Source: JAGSOU01 sp049974865
GTDB lineage: Bacteria > Pseudomonadota > Alphaproteobacteria > Rhodobacterales > Rhodobacteraceae
Length of the DNA stretch: 64,000 bases
Assembly: GCA_049974865.1 (NCBI GenBank)
Contig: JBNGCX010000003.1
Coordinates: forward strand, 36,473-100,472
Direction: 5' to 3'
A program made the translations under genes and the position numbers. Positions 41,792 through 51,056 of this stretch are shown in pieces. A model generated the notes under the pieces. The model ran no database searches and was not told the origin of the DNA. It worked only from the letters and a program-made list of their open reading frames with translations. Each line of letters begins with the position of its first letter. Position 1 is the stretch's first letter.

Positions 41792-43171
41792 TCATAGATC
41801 GGTCAAAGTCCCAAGGGCCCGCTCCGCCGCGAACGCGACCGTTTCGGAAACCGTCGGGTGCGCGTGGATGGAGAGGGCTATGTCTTCCACGGCCGCCCCC
41901 ATTTCCATGGCAAGCACGCATTCGGCCAAGAGTTCTCCGGCATTGCCGCCGATCAGCGTGGCGCCGAGCAGTCGGTGGGTGTCGGGACAATAGACCAGCT
42001 TGGTCAACCCGTCGCCGCCGCCGGAACTGAGGTTGCGTCCGCTGGCCGCCCACGGGAAGCTCGTCACCTTGTGCGCGATGCCGCGCTCCTTGGCCTGCGC
42101 CTGGGTCAGTCCGGCCCAGGCGAGCTCGGGCGAGGTATAGGCGATCGAGGGGATCAGATCGGTATCGAGCGCGGCGGCATGGCCGGTGGCCACCTCGGCC
42201 GCAACATGCCCCTGATGCGTGGCCCGGTGGGCGAGCATCGGGTTGCCCGTCACGTCGCCGATGGCGAAGATATGCGGCCGGTTGGTGCGGCAAGAGGGAT
42301 CGACCGGAATGATGCCGCGCTCGTCCGTCTCCACGCCGGCGGCCCCGGGCTTGACCCGCGGTCCGTTCGAACGCCGCCCGACGGCCTGGATCGCGGCATC
42401 GGCCTTGATCTCGCCCTCGAACGCGCCCTCGCAACCCAGGGTCAGCGCCGCTTTCGTGGCCTTGACCGAGGCGACCCTGGTGCCGGTGTGCAGGGTGATG
42501 CCCTGATCTTCAAGCGCGGCATGCAGGATGCGCACGGCTTCCGCATCGGCGCCGGGGGCGATCTGATCGGCCAGTTCGATCACGGTCACTTGGGAGCCCA
42601 GCGCCGAATAGACGGTGGCCATCTCCAGCCCGATGATCCCGCCGCCGACGATCGCCAGCCGCCTGGGCACCTGGCGCAGCTCCAGCGCGGCTGTCGAGTC
42701 CCAGACCCGGTCGTCCTCGGGCCAGCCGGGCAGCTGGATCGGGGCCGAGCCCACGGCGATCACCGCCTGGTCGAAGGTCCACGCCTCACCGTCGATCTCG
42801 AGACTGTTCTCCGCGGTGAACACGGCAGTGCCACGCACCACCTCGACCTTGCGCCGCCTGGCCAGCCCGCTCAGCCCGCCGGTCAGTTGCCCGACGATGC
42901 CGTCCTTTTTTGCCCGAAGCGCATCGAGGTCGACCTTGGGTCTGCTCAGCGCGATCCCCCACTCGCCGATCTCTTGCGATTCACGGATCACGTCCGCCGC
43001 GTGCAGCAGGGCCTTGGACGGGATGCAGCCCTCGTTCAGGCAGACACCGCCCAGCGCGGCGCGGGGATCGACCAGCACCACCTTGCGGCCCAGATCGGCG
43101 GCACGGAAGGCGCAGGCATAGCCGCCGGGCCCGGCGCCCAGCACGATGAAGTCGGCATGTTTTTCGGCCAT
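41792..43171 (-). CDS. lpdA: Dihydrolipoyl dehydrogenase (E3)
   Basis: A 459-residue flavoprotein disulfide reductase: GAGPGGYACAFRAADLG for FAD, redox Cys44/Cys49 in GGVCLNEGCIPSKAL, the second GGGIIGLE for NAD, and the C-terminal HAHPTVSE His-Glu pair. It re-oxidises dihydrolipoamide for the 2-oxoacid-dehydrogenase-type complex encoded just upstream. There is no N-terminal lipoyl domain. It is the last gene of the nine-gene minus-strand operon. Confidence 0.95.
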   Translation of the reverse strand: MAEKHADFIVLGAGPGGYACAFRAADLGRKVVLVDPRAALGGVCLNEGCIPSKALLHAADVIRESQEIGEWGIALSRPKVDLDALRAKKDGIVGQLTGGLSGLARRRKVEVVRGTAVFTAENSLEIDGEAWTFDQAVIAVGSAPIQLPGWPEDDRVWDSTAALELRQVPRRLAIVGGGIIGLEMATVYSALGSQVTVIELADQIAPGADAEAVRILHAALEDQGITLHTGTRVASVKATKAALTLGCEGAFEGEIKADAAIQAVGRRSNGPRVKPGAAGVETDERGIIPVDPSCRTNRPHIFAIGDVTGNPMLAHRATHQGHVAAEVATGHAAALDTDLIPSIAYTSPELAWAGLTQAQAKERGIAHKVTSFPWAASGRNLSSGGGDGLTKLVYCPDTHRLLGATLIGGNAGELLAECVLAMEMGAAVEDIALSIHAHPTVSETVAFAAERALGTLTDL

Positions 43172-43181
43172 CCTTGCCTCC

Positions 43182-44060
43182 TCAGACCATCATCCGCTGC
43201 GGCTCGGCCAGAAGGCCGGCGTAATACCCCAGGAACCGCGCCGCGTCGGCGCCGTTGATCACCCGGTGGTCGTAGGACAGGTCCAGCGGCACCATGGGCA
43301 CCGGGCGCGGTGTGTCGCCGTCCCAGACGGTGACGGTTTCGGTGCGGGTGATCCCAAGGATCGCCACCTCGGGGGGGTTGACGATGGGGGTGAAGGCCGT
43401 GCCGCCGATGCCGCCCAGATTGGTGATGGTCATCGAAGCGCCGCCCATCTCGTCGGCGCCCACCTTGCGGGCCTGTGCCCGCGAGGCCAGATCCGCGATC
43501 TCGCCGGCGATTTGCCACAGGCCCTTTTTGTCCGCGTCGCGGATGACCGGCACCATCAGGCCATGCGCGGTGTCCACGGCAATGCCGATATGGACGTAGT
43601 CCTTGAGGATCAGGGTCTTGCCGTCGGGCGACAGCGAGGCGTTGAAGCGCGGAAACTCGCGCAGGCTGCGGGCCAGCGCCTTGACGTGGAAGGCCAGCGC
43701 CGTGAGCTTGGCGCCGCGCGCCTGCGCCTCGGGTTTCAGGTCCTTGCGCAGCGCCTCGATGGCGGAGACATCCGCGCGGTCGTGATGGGTCACGGCCGGG
43801 ATCAGGGCCTGCGCGGCGGCCAAGTTGGCCGAGGCCACCTGCGCGAAGCGGCTCATCGGTTCCTCGGTCACCGGGCCGTATGCCCCGTGATCCACATCCC
43901 AATAGGACCTGTCGCCCGCCGGGCCGGCGGCGGGTCTGCCGCCCTCCAGGTCCTCGCGCGCGATCGAGCTGCGGCCCAGATCGCGGGCCAGTTTTTCAAG
44001 GTCGATGCCCTTTTGCAGGGCCAACGCCCGGACCGAGGGCGGAGCGATGACGTCAGACAT
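43182..44060 (-). CDS. Catalytic E2 lacking a lipoyl domain
   Basis: A 292-residue 2-oxoacid dehydrogenase acyltransferase. A peripheral-subunit-binding segment lies at about 8-40 (PSVRALALQKGIDLEKLARD), then the catalytic domain with SYDHRVINGADAARF, where His265 is catalytic and Asn269 replaces the usual Asp, as in some pyruvate E2 proteins. There is no lipoyl domain at all, so acyl groups must come from another protein; the two-lipoyl protein three genes upstream on the transcript is the obvious donor. It is 11 bases from both neighbours. Confidence 0.9.
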   Translation of the reverse strand: MSDVIAPPSVRALALQKGIDLEKLARDLGRSSIAREDLEGGRPAAGPAGDRSYWDVDHGAYGPVTEEPMSRFAQVASANLAAAQALIPAVTHHDRADVSAIEALRKDLKPEAQARGAKLTALAFHVKALARSLREFPRFNASLSPDGKTLILKDYVHIGIAVDTAHGLMVPVIRDADKKGLWQIAGEIADLASRAQARKVGADEMGGASMTITNLGGIGGTAFTPIVNPPEVAILGITRTETVTVWDGDTPRPVPMVPLDLSYDHRVINGADAARFLGYYAGLLAEPQRMMV

Positions 44061-44071
44061 GATCCGCCCCC

Positions 44072-45514
<1,443 letters not shown>

Positions 45515-45517
45515 GGC

Positions 45518-46810
45518 TCAGAGCAGGTGGCGGAGCGGCTGCTCCATCCGGCCTGCGAAATTGGAAAGAAGGCTGACGGCCTCGTCGGCGGTCAGCTGGT
45601 GGGCGGCGCATTCCAGCGTCAGCCGCAGCGCCGCACCCGACGTCGCGACCGAGAGGACCGGGCTGTCTTCGGCCCCCAGTTGCACGGTGGTGATACGGCT
45701 GAAGCGCAGGTCGCGCAGGCGCAGGTCGGGGGGCGTGTCGGGCTCGGCCGCGGTGATCGCGCCCAAGGGGCCGGCGGGCACCGTATAGATCCGCGTCTTA
45801 CCGAAGCTTTCCACGGCCACCGTGGCGCCCCCCTGGCGGCCAAGGCTGGCCGCGGCCAGACCGGCGAGCAGCGCATTGGCGTCCTTCAGCCCCGCGGTCT
45901 CGGCAGCCCACGCGGAGAAGGCGGTGAAGCCTTCGCCCGGCAGGTCGGCCACGAGGTGACGCGCCGCCGCGGCCTGCGCGGTTGCAGGGGCCTCGCCGGG
46001 CAGGGATTTCAGAACCTCGATGTCGCTTGCGTGGTAGGGCTGTGGATGACCGGCCTGGACCAGCCGGGCCAGGTCCAACCCCTGTTCCAACGCCAGCCGT
46101 CGCATCTTGGGCGAGGCCAGAATGCGCCCGGTTTCGGATTTTGCCGCAGGCTTGGCGGCCCTGGTTGGTTTTCCCGGGGCGGGATCGGCTGCCGGTTGCG
46201 GCTGCGGCGCGGCAGCGGGTACTGCCGCCGCGGGCTGGCCTTTGCGGCTCAACTGCACCGGCGCCTCGGGTTTCTCGGCCGAGATGATCGCGATCGGGTC
46301 GCCGACCGGGGCGTCTTCGCCGGCCTCGGCCAGAAGTGCTGCGACATAGCCGTCGTGCCCTGCCTCGACCTCCATGGTGGATTTGTCGGTTTCCACCTCG
46401 AACAGGATATCGTCCGCGGCCACGGCATCGCCGGGTGCCTTGTGCCATGCCACGATCAGGCCGGTGTCCTGCGCCATGCCGAGGGCCGGCATGATGACCT
46501 CATTTCCGTCCGGCAGCGCCGCCGTGGGCGCGGCGGTGTCCGCGGGTGGTTCCGCGGCATGCACCGCCTCGGCCGTGTCGCCGATCAGGGCGATGACATC
46601 CCCCACCGGGACATCGTCGCCGGCGTGGGCGCGGACCTGGGTGAGGAAGCCGTCGGCCTGGGCCTCGACCTCCATCGTCGCCTTGTCGGTTTCCACTTCG
46701 AACAGCACGTCCCCGGTTGCGACCTCGTCGCCGGGGCTCTTGTGCCAGGCGACGATCAGGCCGGTATCCTGCGCCATACCCAGGGCGGGCATGATCACCT
46801 CATGCGGCAT
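45518..46810 (-). CDS. Two-lipoyl-domain carrier with degenerate E2 domain
   Basis: A 430-residue protein. Two lipoyl domains lie exactly 100 residues apart, with lipoylation Lys43 (ETDKATMEVEA) and Lys143 (ETDKSTMEVEA). A long Ala/Pro linker and a subunit-binding motif (about 230-265, SPKMRRLALEQGLDLARL) follow. The last 150 residues can be laid on an acyltransferase domain, but the DHRxxDG block has become ECAAHQLTADE, so it should be inactive. It probably serves as lipoyl carrier for the separate catalytic E2. It overlaps the E1-beta gene by 11 bases. Confidence 0.85.
   Translation of the reverse strand: MPHEVIMPALGMAQDTGLIVAWHKSPGDEVATGDVLFEVETDKATMEVEAQADGFLTQVRAHAGDDVPVGDVIALIGDTAEAVHAAEPPADTAAPTAALPDGNEVIMPALGMAQDTGLIVAWHKAPGDAVAADDILFEVETDKSTMEVEAGHDGYVAALLAEAGEDAPVGDPIAIISAEKPEAPVQLSRKGQPAAAVPAAAPQPQPAADPAPGKPTRAAKPAAKSETGRILASPKMRRLALEQGLDLARLVQAGHPQPYHASDIEVLKSLPGEAPATAQAAAARHLVADLPGEGFTAFSAWAAETAGLKDANALLAGLAAASLGRQGGATVAVESFGKTRIYTVPAGPLGAITAAEPDTPPDLRLRDLRFSRITTVQLGAEDSPVLSVATSGAALRLTLECAAHQLTADEAVSLLSNFAGRMEQPLRHLL
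46441..46802 (-). repeat. Internal duplication in the lipoyl gene
   Basis: The segments 46441-46502 and 46741-46802 are nearly the same (about 55 of 62 bases) and exactly 300 bases apart. They encode the start of each lipoyl domain and mark a recent or conserved in-frame duplication. Confidence 0.85.
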
Positions 46811-47795
46811 GGATCATCTCCCCGCTCATCAATCTGCGCGCGTTTTCGGCCACGCCTTCGGGCGTGGGCACGGTGATGTCCTCCAGCGCCGGGCTGAAGG
46901 GCACGGGCACATCCATCGCGCCCATGCGCAGCACCGGCGCGTCCAGGTGATAGAACGCCTTTTCGTTGATCCGGCTGGCGATCTCGCCGGTGATGCCGTA
47001 GCTCTGATGACCCTCGTCGACGACGATGACGCGCGAGGTCTTCTTCGCGGATTTCAGCAGCGTTTCCTCGTCCAGCGGCACGATCGTGCGCGGGTCGATG
47101 ACCTCGGCGCTGATCCCCTCGGCGGCCAGGATTTCCGCGGCTTTCTCGCAGACCTGCACCATGGACGAGGTGCCGATCAGCGTGACGTCGTGGCCTTCGC
47201 GCTTGATGTTCGCCTCGCCGAAGGGGATGAGGAAGTCCTCTTCCGGCACCGGCGCCTTGTCGTTGTACATCAGCTTGTCTTCGAAGATCACGACCGGGTT
47301 GTCGTCGCGGATCGCGGTCTTCATCAGGCCCTTGGCCTCGTAGGCCGACGAGGGCAGGGCGACCTTGAGCCCCGGGATATGGGCCACCAGCGCGTGCAGG
47401 GATTGCGAATGCTGCGCGGCCGAGCGCCGGGTGGCGCCGAGATTGGTGCGCAGCACCAGCGGCACGTTCAGCTTGCCGCCCGACATGTAATGGGTCTTGG
47501 CCGCCTGGTTGCACAGCTGATCCATCACCAGAAAGATGAAGTCGCCGAACATCAGGTCGACCACGGGCCGCGTGCCGGTCATGGCGGCGCCGACGGCAAG
47601 CCCCATGAAGCCGGGCTCGGCGATCGGGGTGTCGACCACGCGATCGGTTCCGAATTCCTCGACCAGCCCGCTGAGCACCTTGAAGGGCGTGCCGGCCTCG
47701 GCGACATCCTCGCCGATGATGAACACGGTCTCGTCGCGGCGCATTTCCTCGGCGAGGGCCTCGTTCACGGCCTGGGACAGGGTAATCTCTCTCAT
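46800..47795 (-). CDS. E1 beta subunit, acetoin-dehydrogenase-like
   Basis: A 331-residue transketolase-type beta subunit: ITLSQAVNEALAEEMRRDET, FIIGEDVAEAGTPFKV, DTPIAEPGFMGLAVGAAMTG and EVIDPRTIVPLDEETLLKSA are the family blocks. With the alpha subunit it decarboxylates or cleaves its substrate with thiamine diphosphate and passes the acyl group to lipoate. The ATG at 47795 is set by the homology and a GGAGAAG site; the open frame upstream is in the alpha gene. Confidence 0.92.
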   Translation of the reverse strand: MREITLSQAVNEALAEEMRRDETVFIIGEDVAEAGTPFKVLSGLVEEFGTDRVVDTPIAEPGFMGLAVGAAMTGTRPVVDLMFGDFIFLVMDQLCNQAAKTHYMSGGKLNVPLVLRTNLGATRRSAAQHSQSLHALVAHIPGLKVALPSSAYEAKGLMKTAIRDDNPVVIFEDKLMYNDKAPVPEEDFLIPFGEANIKREGHDVTLIGTSSMVQVCEKAAEILAAEGISAEVIDPRTIVPLDEETLLKSAKKTSRVIVVDEGHQSYGITGEIASRINEKAFYHLDAPVLRMGAMDVPVPFSPALEDITVPTPEGVAENARRLMSGEMIHAA

Positions 47796-47806
47796 CTCTC
47801 TTCTCC

Positions 47807-48817
47807 TCAGGCCAGCGCGTGCTTGACGTCGGTGAACACATGCATGTCGACCTCGCTTGCGCCCGGGTATTCGGCATGCAGGGCATAGTCGACGGCGGCG
47901 GCGGCATCCTCCTTGATCTCGGCGTTCATCGCCTCGATCTCCTCCTCGCTGGCGATGCCTTGCTCGACCAGCCACGACCGGAACCGGATGATCGGGTCGC
48001 GGTTCTCTTTCCAGTCCTGCTCTTCTTCCTTGGAGCGGTAGTACTCGCGGTTGATGTCGCCCACGTGGTGGCCGTGATAGCGATAGGTCATCAGCTCGAT
48101 GAAGAAGGGGCCCTCGCCCTTGCGGGCGCGCGCGACCAGTTTCTGGGCCAGATCGTTGACGGCCAGCACGTCCTGCCCGTCGACCTGGTGGCTTTCGATG
48201 CCGAAGGCCTCGGCCCGGGCGACGATCGAGCCGGCGGCGATCTCGTCGGTCTTGGTGTATTCGGAATAGCCGTTGTTCTCGCAGGCGTAGATCACCGGCA
48301 GCTTCCACAGGGCGGCCATGTTCATGACCTCGTACCACAGGCCTTGCGCCGTGGCGCCGTCGCCGAAAAAGCAGACGGTCACGTCGTCGCTGCCAAGCAG
48401 TTTGGCGGAGAAGGCCGCGCCGGTGGCGATGCCCATCGATCCCCCGACGATGGCATTGGCGCCGAGGTTTCCGTTGGATTGGTCCGCGATATGCATCGAG
48501 CCGCCCTTGCCGCGGCAATAGCCTTCTTCCTTGCCCAGCAGTTCGCAGAACATCTCTCTGAAATCGGCGCCCTTGGCGACGCAATGGCCATGGCCGCGAT
48601 GGGTCGAGGTGATCTTGTCGGTGACCCGAAGCGCCTCGCAGATGCCCACGGCGACAGCCTCCTCGCCGGAATACATGTGGGTCAGCCCCGGCATCTTGGC
48701 CGAGAGGTAGAGCTGGTTGGCGTTGTCCTCAAAGGTCCGGATGCGGACCATCTGGCGGTACATGCGCAGATAGTCCTCGGTGTTGGTCTTCGTCTTGGCG
48801 GGGCTCATTGGCGTCAT
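47807..48817 (-). CDS. E1 alpha subunit, acetoin-dehydrogenase-like
   Basis: A 336-residue thiamine-diphosphate alpha subunit. The ThDP motif runs from GDGATAQG (152-159) to NN (181-182), and STHRGHGHCVAKGADF and GKGGSMHIAD are strongly AcoA-like. It could act on pyruvate, a branched 2-oxoacid or acetoin; the AcoA-like text favours acetoin-type C-C cleavage, which gives acyl-CoA plus aldehyde and fits the aldehyde dehydrogenase in the operon. A second ATG three codons in is possible. Confidence 0.92.
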   Translation of the reverse strand: MTPMSPAKTKTNTEDYLRMYRQMVRIRTFEDNANQLYLSAKMPGLTHMYSGEEAVAVGICEALRVTDKITSTHRGHGHCVAKGADFREMFCELLGKEEGYCRGKGGSMHIADQSNGNLGANAIVGGSMGIATGAAFSAKLLGSDDVTVCFFGDGATAQGLWYEVMNMAALWKLPVIYACENNGYSEYTKTDEIAAGSIVARAEAFGIESHQVDGQDVLAVNDLAQKLVARARKGEGPFFIELMTYRYHGHHVGDINREYYRSKEEEQDWKENRDPIIRFRSWLVEQGIASEEEIEAMNAEIKEDAAAAVDYALHAEYPGASEVDMHVFTDVKHALA

Positions 48818-48830
48818 CTCTTGGAAAAGA

Positions 48831-48852
48831 GCCCGGCCCCGGGAGGCCGGGC
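48831..48852 (-). promoter_or_regulatory. Stem-loop between M24 and E1-alpha genes
   Basis: A perfect 8-base stem GCCCGGCC / GGCCGGGC with a six-base loop, followed on the minus strand by TCTTTTCC. It could be a weak terminator or attenuator that lowers expression of the complex relative to the upstream genes. Confidence 0.65.
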
Positions 48853-48865
48853 AGTTTCAGGGAGG

Positions 48866-50164
48866 TTAGTAGCGGTTCGCGATCGGCAGTTCCTGCGCCG
48901 GGAAGAGCGAGATGACCTCGCAGCCGGTGTCGGTCACGACCACCTCTTCCTCGATCCGCGCGGCCGAATAGCCGTCGGCGGCCGGGCAGTAGGTTTCCAG
49001 CGCGAAAACCATGCCGGTCTGGATTTCCATCGGGTTGTCCAGCGACACCGCGCGGCTGATGATCGGGCGTTCGTGCAGCGCGAGGCCAAGGCCGTGGCCG
49101 AATTGCAGGCCAAAGGCGCTGAGTTCATCGGGGAAGCCGAATTCCTCGGCTTTCGGCCAGGCCTGCGCCACGACATCGGTGGTAACGCCGGGACGGATCA
49201 GGTCGATCGAGGCGTCGATCCACTCGCGCGCCTTCACATAGGCATCCACCTGCGCCGAGGTCGAAGTGCCGATGTTGAAGGTCCGGTAATAGCAGGTCCG
49301 GTAGCCCTGGTAGGATTGCAGGATGTCGAAGAACGCCTGGTCGCCCGGGCGGAACAGCCGGTCGGTGAAGTTGTGCGGGTGCGGGTTGCACCGCTCGCCC
49401 GAGATGGCGTTGATCGCCTCGACATCGTCCGAGCCCATTTCGTAGAGCATCTTGTTCGACAGCGCGACGATCTCGTTCTCGCGCACGCCCGGCTTCAGCT
49501 CTTCGTAGATCATGTGGTAGACGCCATCGACCATGCTGGCCGCCTGGGTCAGCAACTGGATCTCGTCCCAGTTCTTGATCTCGCGCGCCGACAGCATGAT
49601 CTGCTGGCCGTCCACCACGTTTAGCCCCGCCTCTTTCAGGGCGTGGAACATGGCGGTCTCGGCATAGTCCACACCGACCGGCATATCGAGCATGCCGGCA
49701 TCGCGGATCAGCCCGGCGATGTCCTCGGCGTATTTCTTCATCAGGCCGAAGGAGGGCGGGATGGTGCCGCGCATGCCGACAACCCCGGCGTGGCAGTGAT
49801 CGGGAACCAGCCAGTCGGAGTATTTGCGGTGGTGCACGGCGGCCGAACCGAAATCCCAGACATGCGGCGCATCATCGCCGGTCAGCAGGCAGAAACGGCA
49901 CATCTTGTCGCGTTCCCATTCGCCGATCTTGGTGGCCGAGACATAGCGGATGTTGTTCACGTCGAAGAGCAGCAGCGACCCGGCGCCGCTTTTCTTCAGC
50001 GCTTCGCGGGTGCGGCTGAGGCGGTAGCGGCGCAGGCGGTCATGATCGACCCGGCGCTCGAAATCGACCGAGGTGTGGCCCCAGGCGGGCAGGCGGCCCT
50101 CCCAGTTCCAGTTGGGGTCGAGGTCCTGCGGGGTGAGGACGTTGGGGGTCAGTGCGCGAGACAT
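48866..50164 (-). CDS. M24 (pita-bread) family enzyme with an altered metal site
   Basis: A 432-residue M24-fold protein with a creatinase-type N-terminal domain (LRRYRLSRTREALKKSGAGS). Metal ligands Asp280, His357 (QFGHGLGL), Glu390 (FALETY) and an Glu in RIEEEVV are present. The second Asp expected eleven residues after Asp280 is Cys291 (in GYRTCYYRTF). Relatives include aminopeptidase P, creatinase and the DMSP lyase DddP; this sequence is not DddP. With an altered metal site, simple peptidase action is doubtful. It lies between an SDR gene and the E1 genes. Confidence 0.85.
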   Translation of the reverse strand: MSRALTPNVLTPQDLDPNWNWEGRLPAWGHTSVDFERRVDHDRLRRYRLSRTREALKKSGAGSLLLFDVNNIRYVSATKIGEWERDKMCRFCLLTGDDAPHVWDFGSAAVHHRKYSDWLVPDHCHAGVVGMRGTIPPSFGLMKKYAEDIAGLIRDAGMLDMPVGVDYAETAMFHALKEAGLNVVDGQQIMLSAREIKNWDEIQLLTQAASMVDGVYHMIYEELKPGVRENEIVALSNKMLYEMGSDDVEAINAISGERCNPHPHNFTDRLFRPGDQAFFDILQSYQGYRTCYYRTFNIGTSTSAQVDAYVKAREWIDASIDLIRPGVTTDVVAQAWPKAEEFGFPDELSAFGLQFGHGLGLALHERPIISRAVSLDNPMEIQTGMVFALETYCPAADGYSAARIEEEVVVTDTGCEVISLFPAQELPIANRY

Positions 50165-50228
50165 GGCTTTCTCCTTCGGGCGCGAAAGAGCACGCCCGTT
50201 TATTTCGGAAATTCAATTTGTTAGGTCG

Positions 50229-51038
50229 TTACTGCATGATCATGCCGCCATCGATCATGATGAGCTGGCCGGTCATGTAGTCGCTTTCGTTCGAACACAG
50301 GAAGGCGGCAGTGCCCTTCACGTCGTCGGGGGTGGAAAGCTTTTTCATCAGGATCATGGTCTGGGCCAGGTGATCCATCGACTGGCCCTCTTCCTCGAAC
50401 ATGCCGATCTCGACGAGGTCCTTGTCGAGCTGTTCCCAGAGTTCGGTCTTGACCACGCCGGGGCCATAGCCGTTCACCGTGATCTTGTGCTCCCACAGCG
50501 CCTTGGCGCCGCCGATGATCATGGCCAGCGTCGCGTATTTCGAGCAGCTGTAGGGCACGACGTCGAGGAAGGCGGTACGCGACACGATCGAGCCCACGTT
50601 GATGATCTTGTAGGGGTGATCCTCCATCGGACCCTGCTTGATCATCTGCTTGGCCGCTTCCTGCATGCCGAAGAGCTGGCCCTTGGCGTTCACGTTCATG
50701 ATCATGTCCCAGTTTTCCTCGTCGATATCGAGGAACATCCTGGGCTTGTTGATGCCCGCGTTCAGCAGCGCGACATTGATCGAACCGAATTCTTCGGCGG
50801 TGGCGGCCACGGCGGCGGTGTTGTCGTCGCGCTTGGTCACGTCCAGCTTGACGGCGATGGCTTTGCCGTTGCCGGCGGCGTTGATCCGCGCGGCCACCTC
50901 GTTGACCCCATCGACATTGACGTCGCCAAGGCAGATGTTCGCGCCCTGGGCGGCGAAATACTCGGCATTGGCCGCACCCATGCCCTGGGCGGCACCGGTT
51001 ATCAGGATGTTCTTACCTTTCAGGCGATTGGGGTCCAT
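50229..51038 (-). CDS. SDR, butanediol/polyol dehydrogenase-like (a)
   Basis: A 269-residue SDR with TGAAQGMGAAN, NAGINKPRMF and catalytic Tyr/Lys in YSCSKYATL; the end YMTGQLIMIDGG is standard. After the active site, GVVKTELWEQLDKDLVEIG recalls 2,3-butanediol/acetoin reductases. It is clearly paralogous to the SDR at 54147-54944 across the divergent promoter. It probably oxidises a secondary alcohol of the imported substrate. GGAGGAG precedes the ATG. Confidence 0.87.
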   Translation of the reverse strand: MDPNRLKGKNILITGAAQGMGAANAEYFAAQGANICLGDVNVDGVNEVAARINAAGNGKAIAVKLDVTKRDDNTAAVAATAEEFGSINVALLNAGINKPRMFLDIDEENWDMIMNVNAKGQLFGMQEAAKQMIKQGPMEDHPYKIINVGSIVSRTAFLDVVPYSCSKYATLAMIIGGAKALWEHKITVNGYGPGVVKTELWEQLDKDLVEIGMFEEEGQSMDHLAQTMILMKKLSTPDDVKGTAAFLCSNESDYMTGQLIMIDGGMIMQ

Positions 51039-51056
51039 GGCGTTCTCCTCCTAATG

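Noticed and set aside
48866..50164. DMSP lyase DddP
   Set aside because: Same superfamily and common in Roseobacters, but recalled DddP sequence blocks do not match, and one metal Asp is Cys here.
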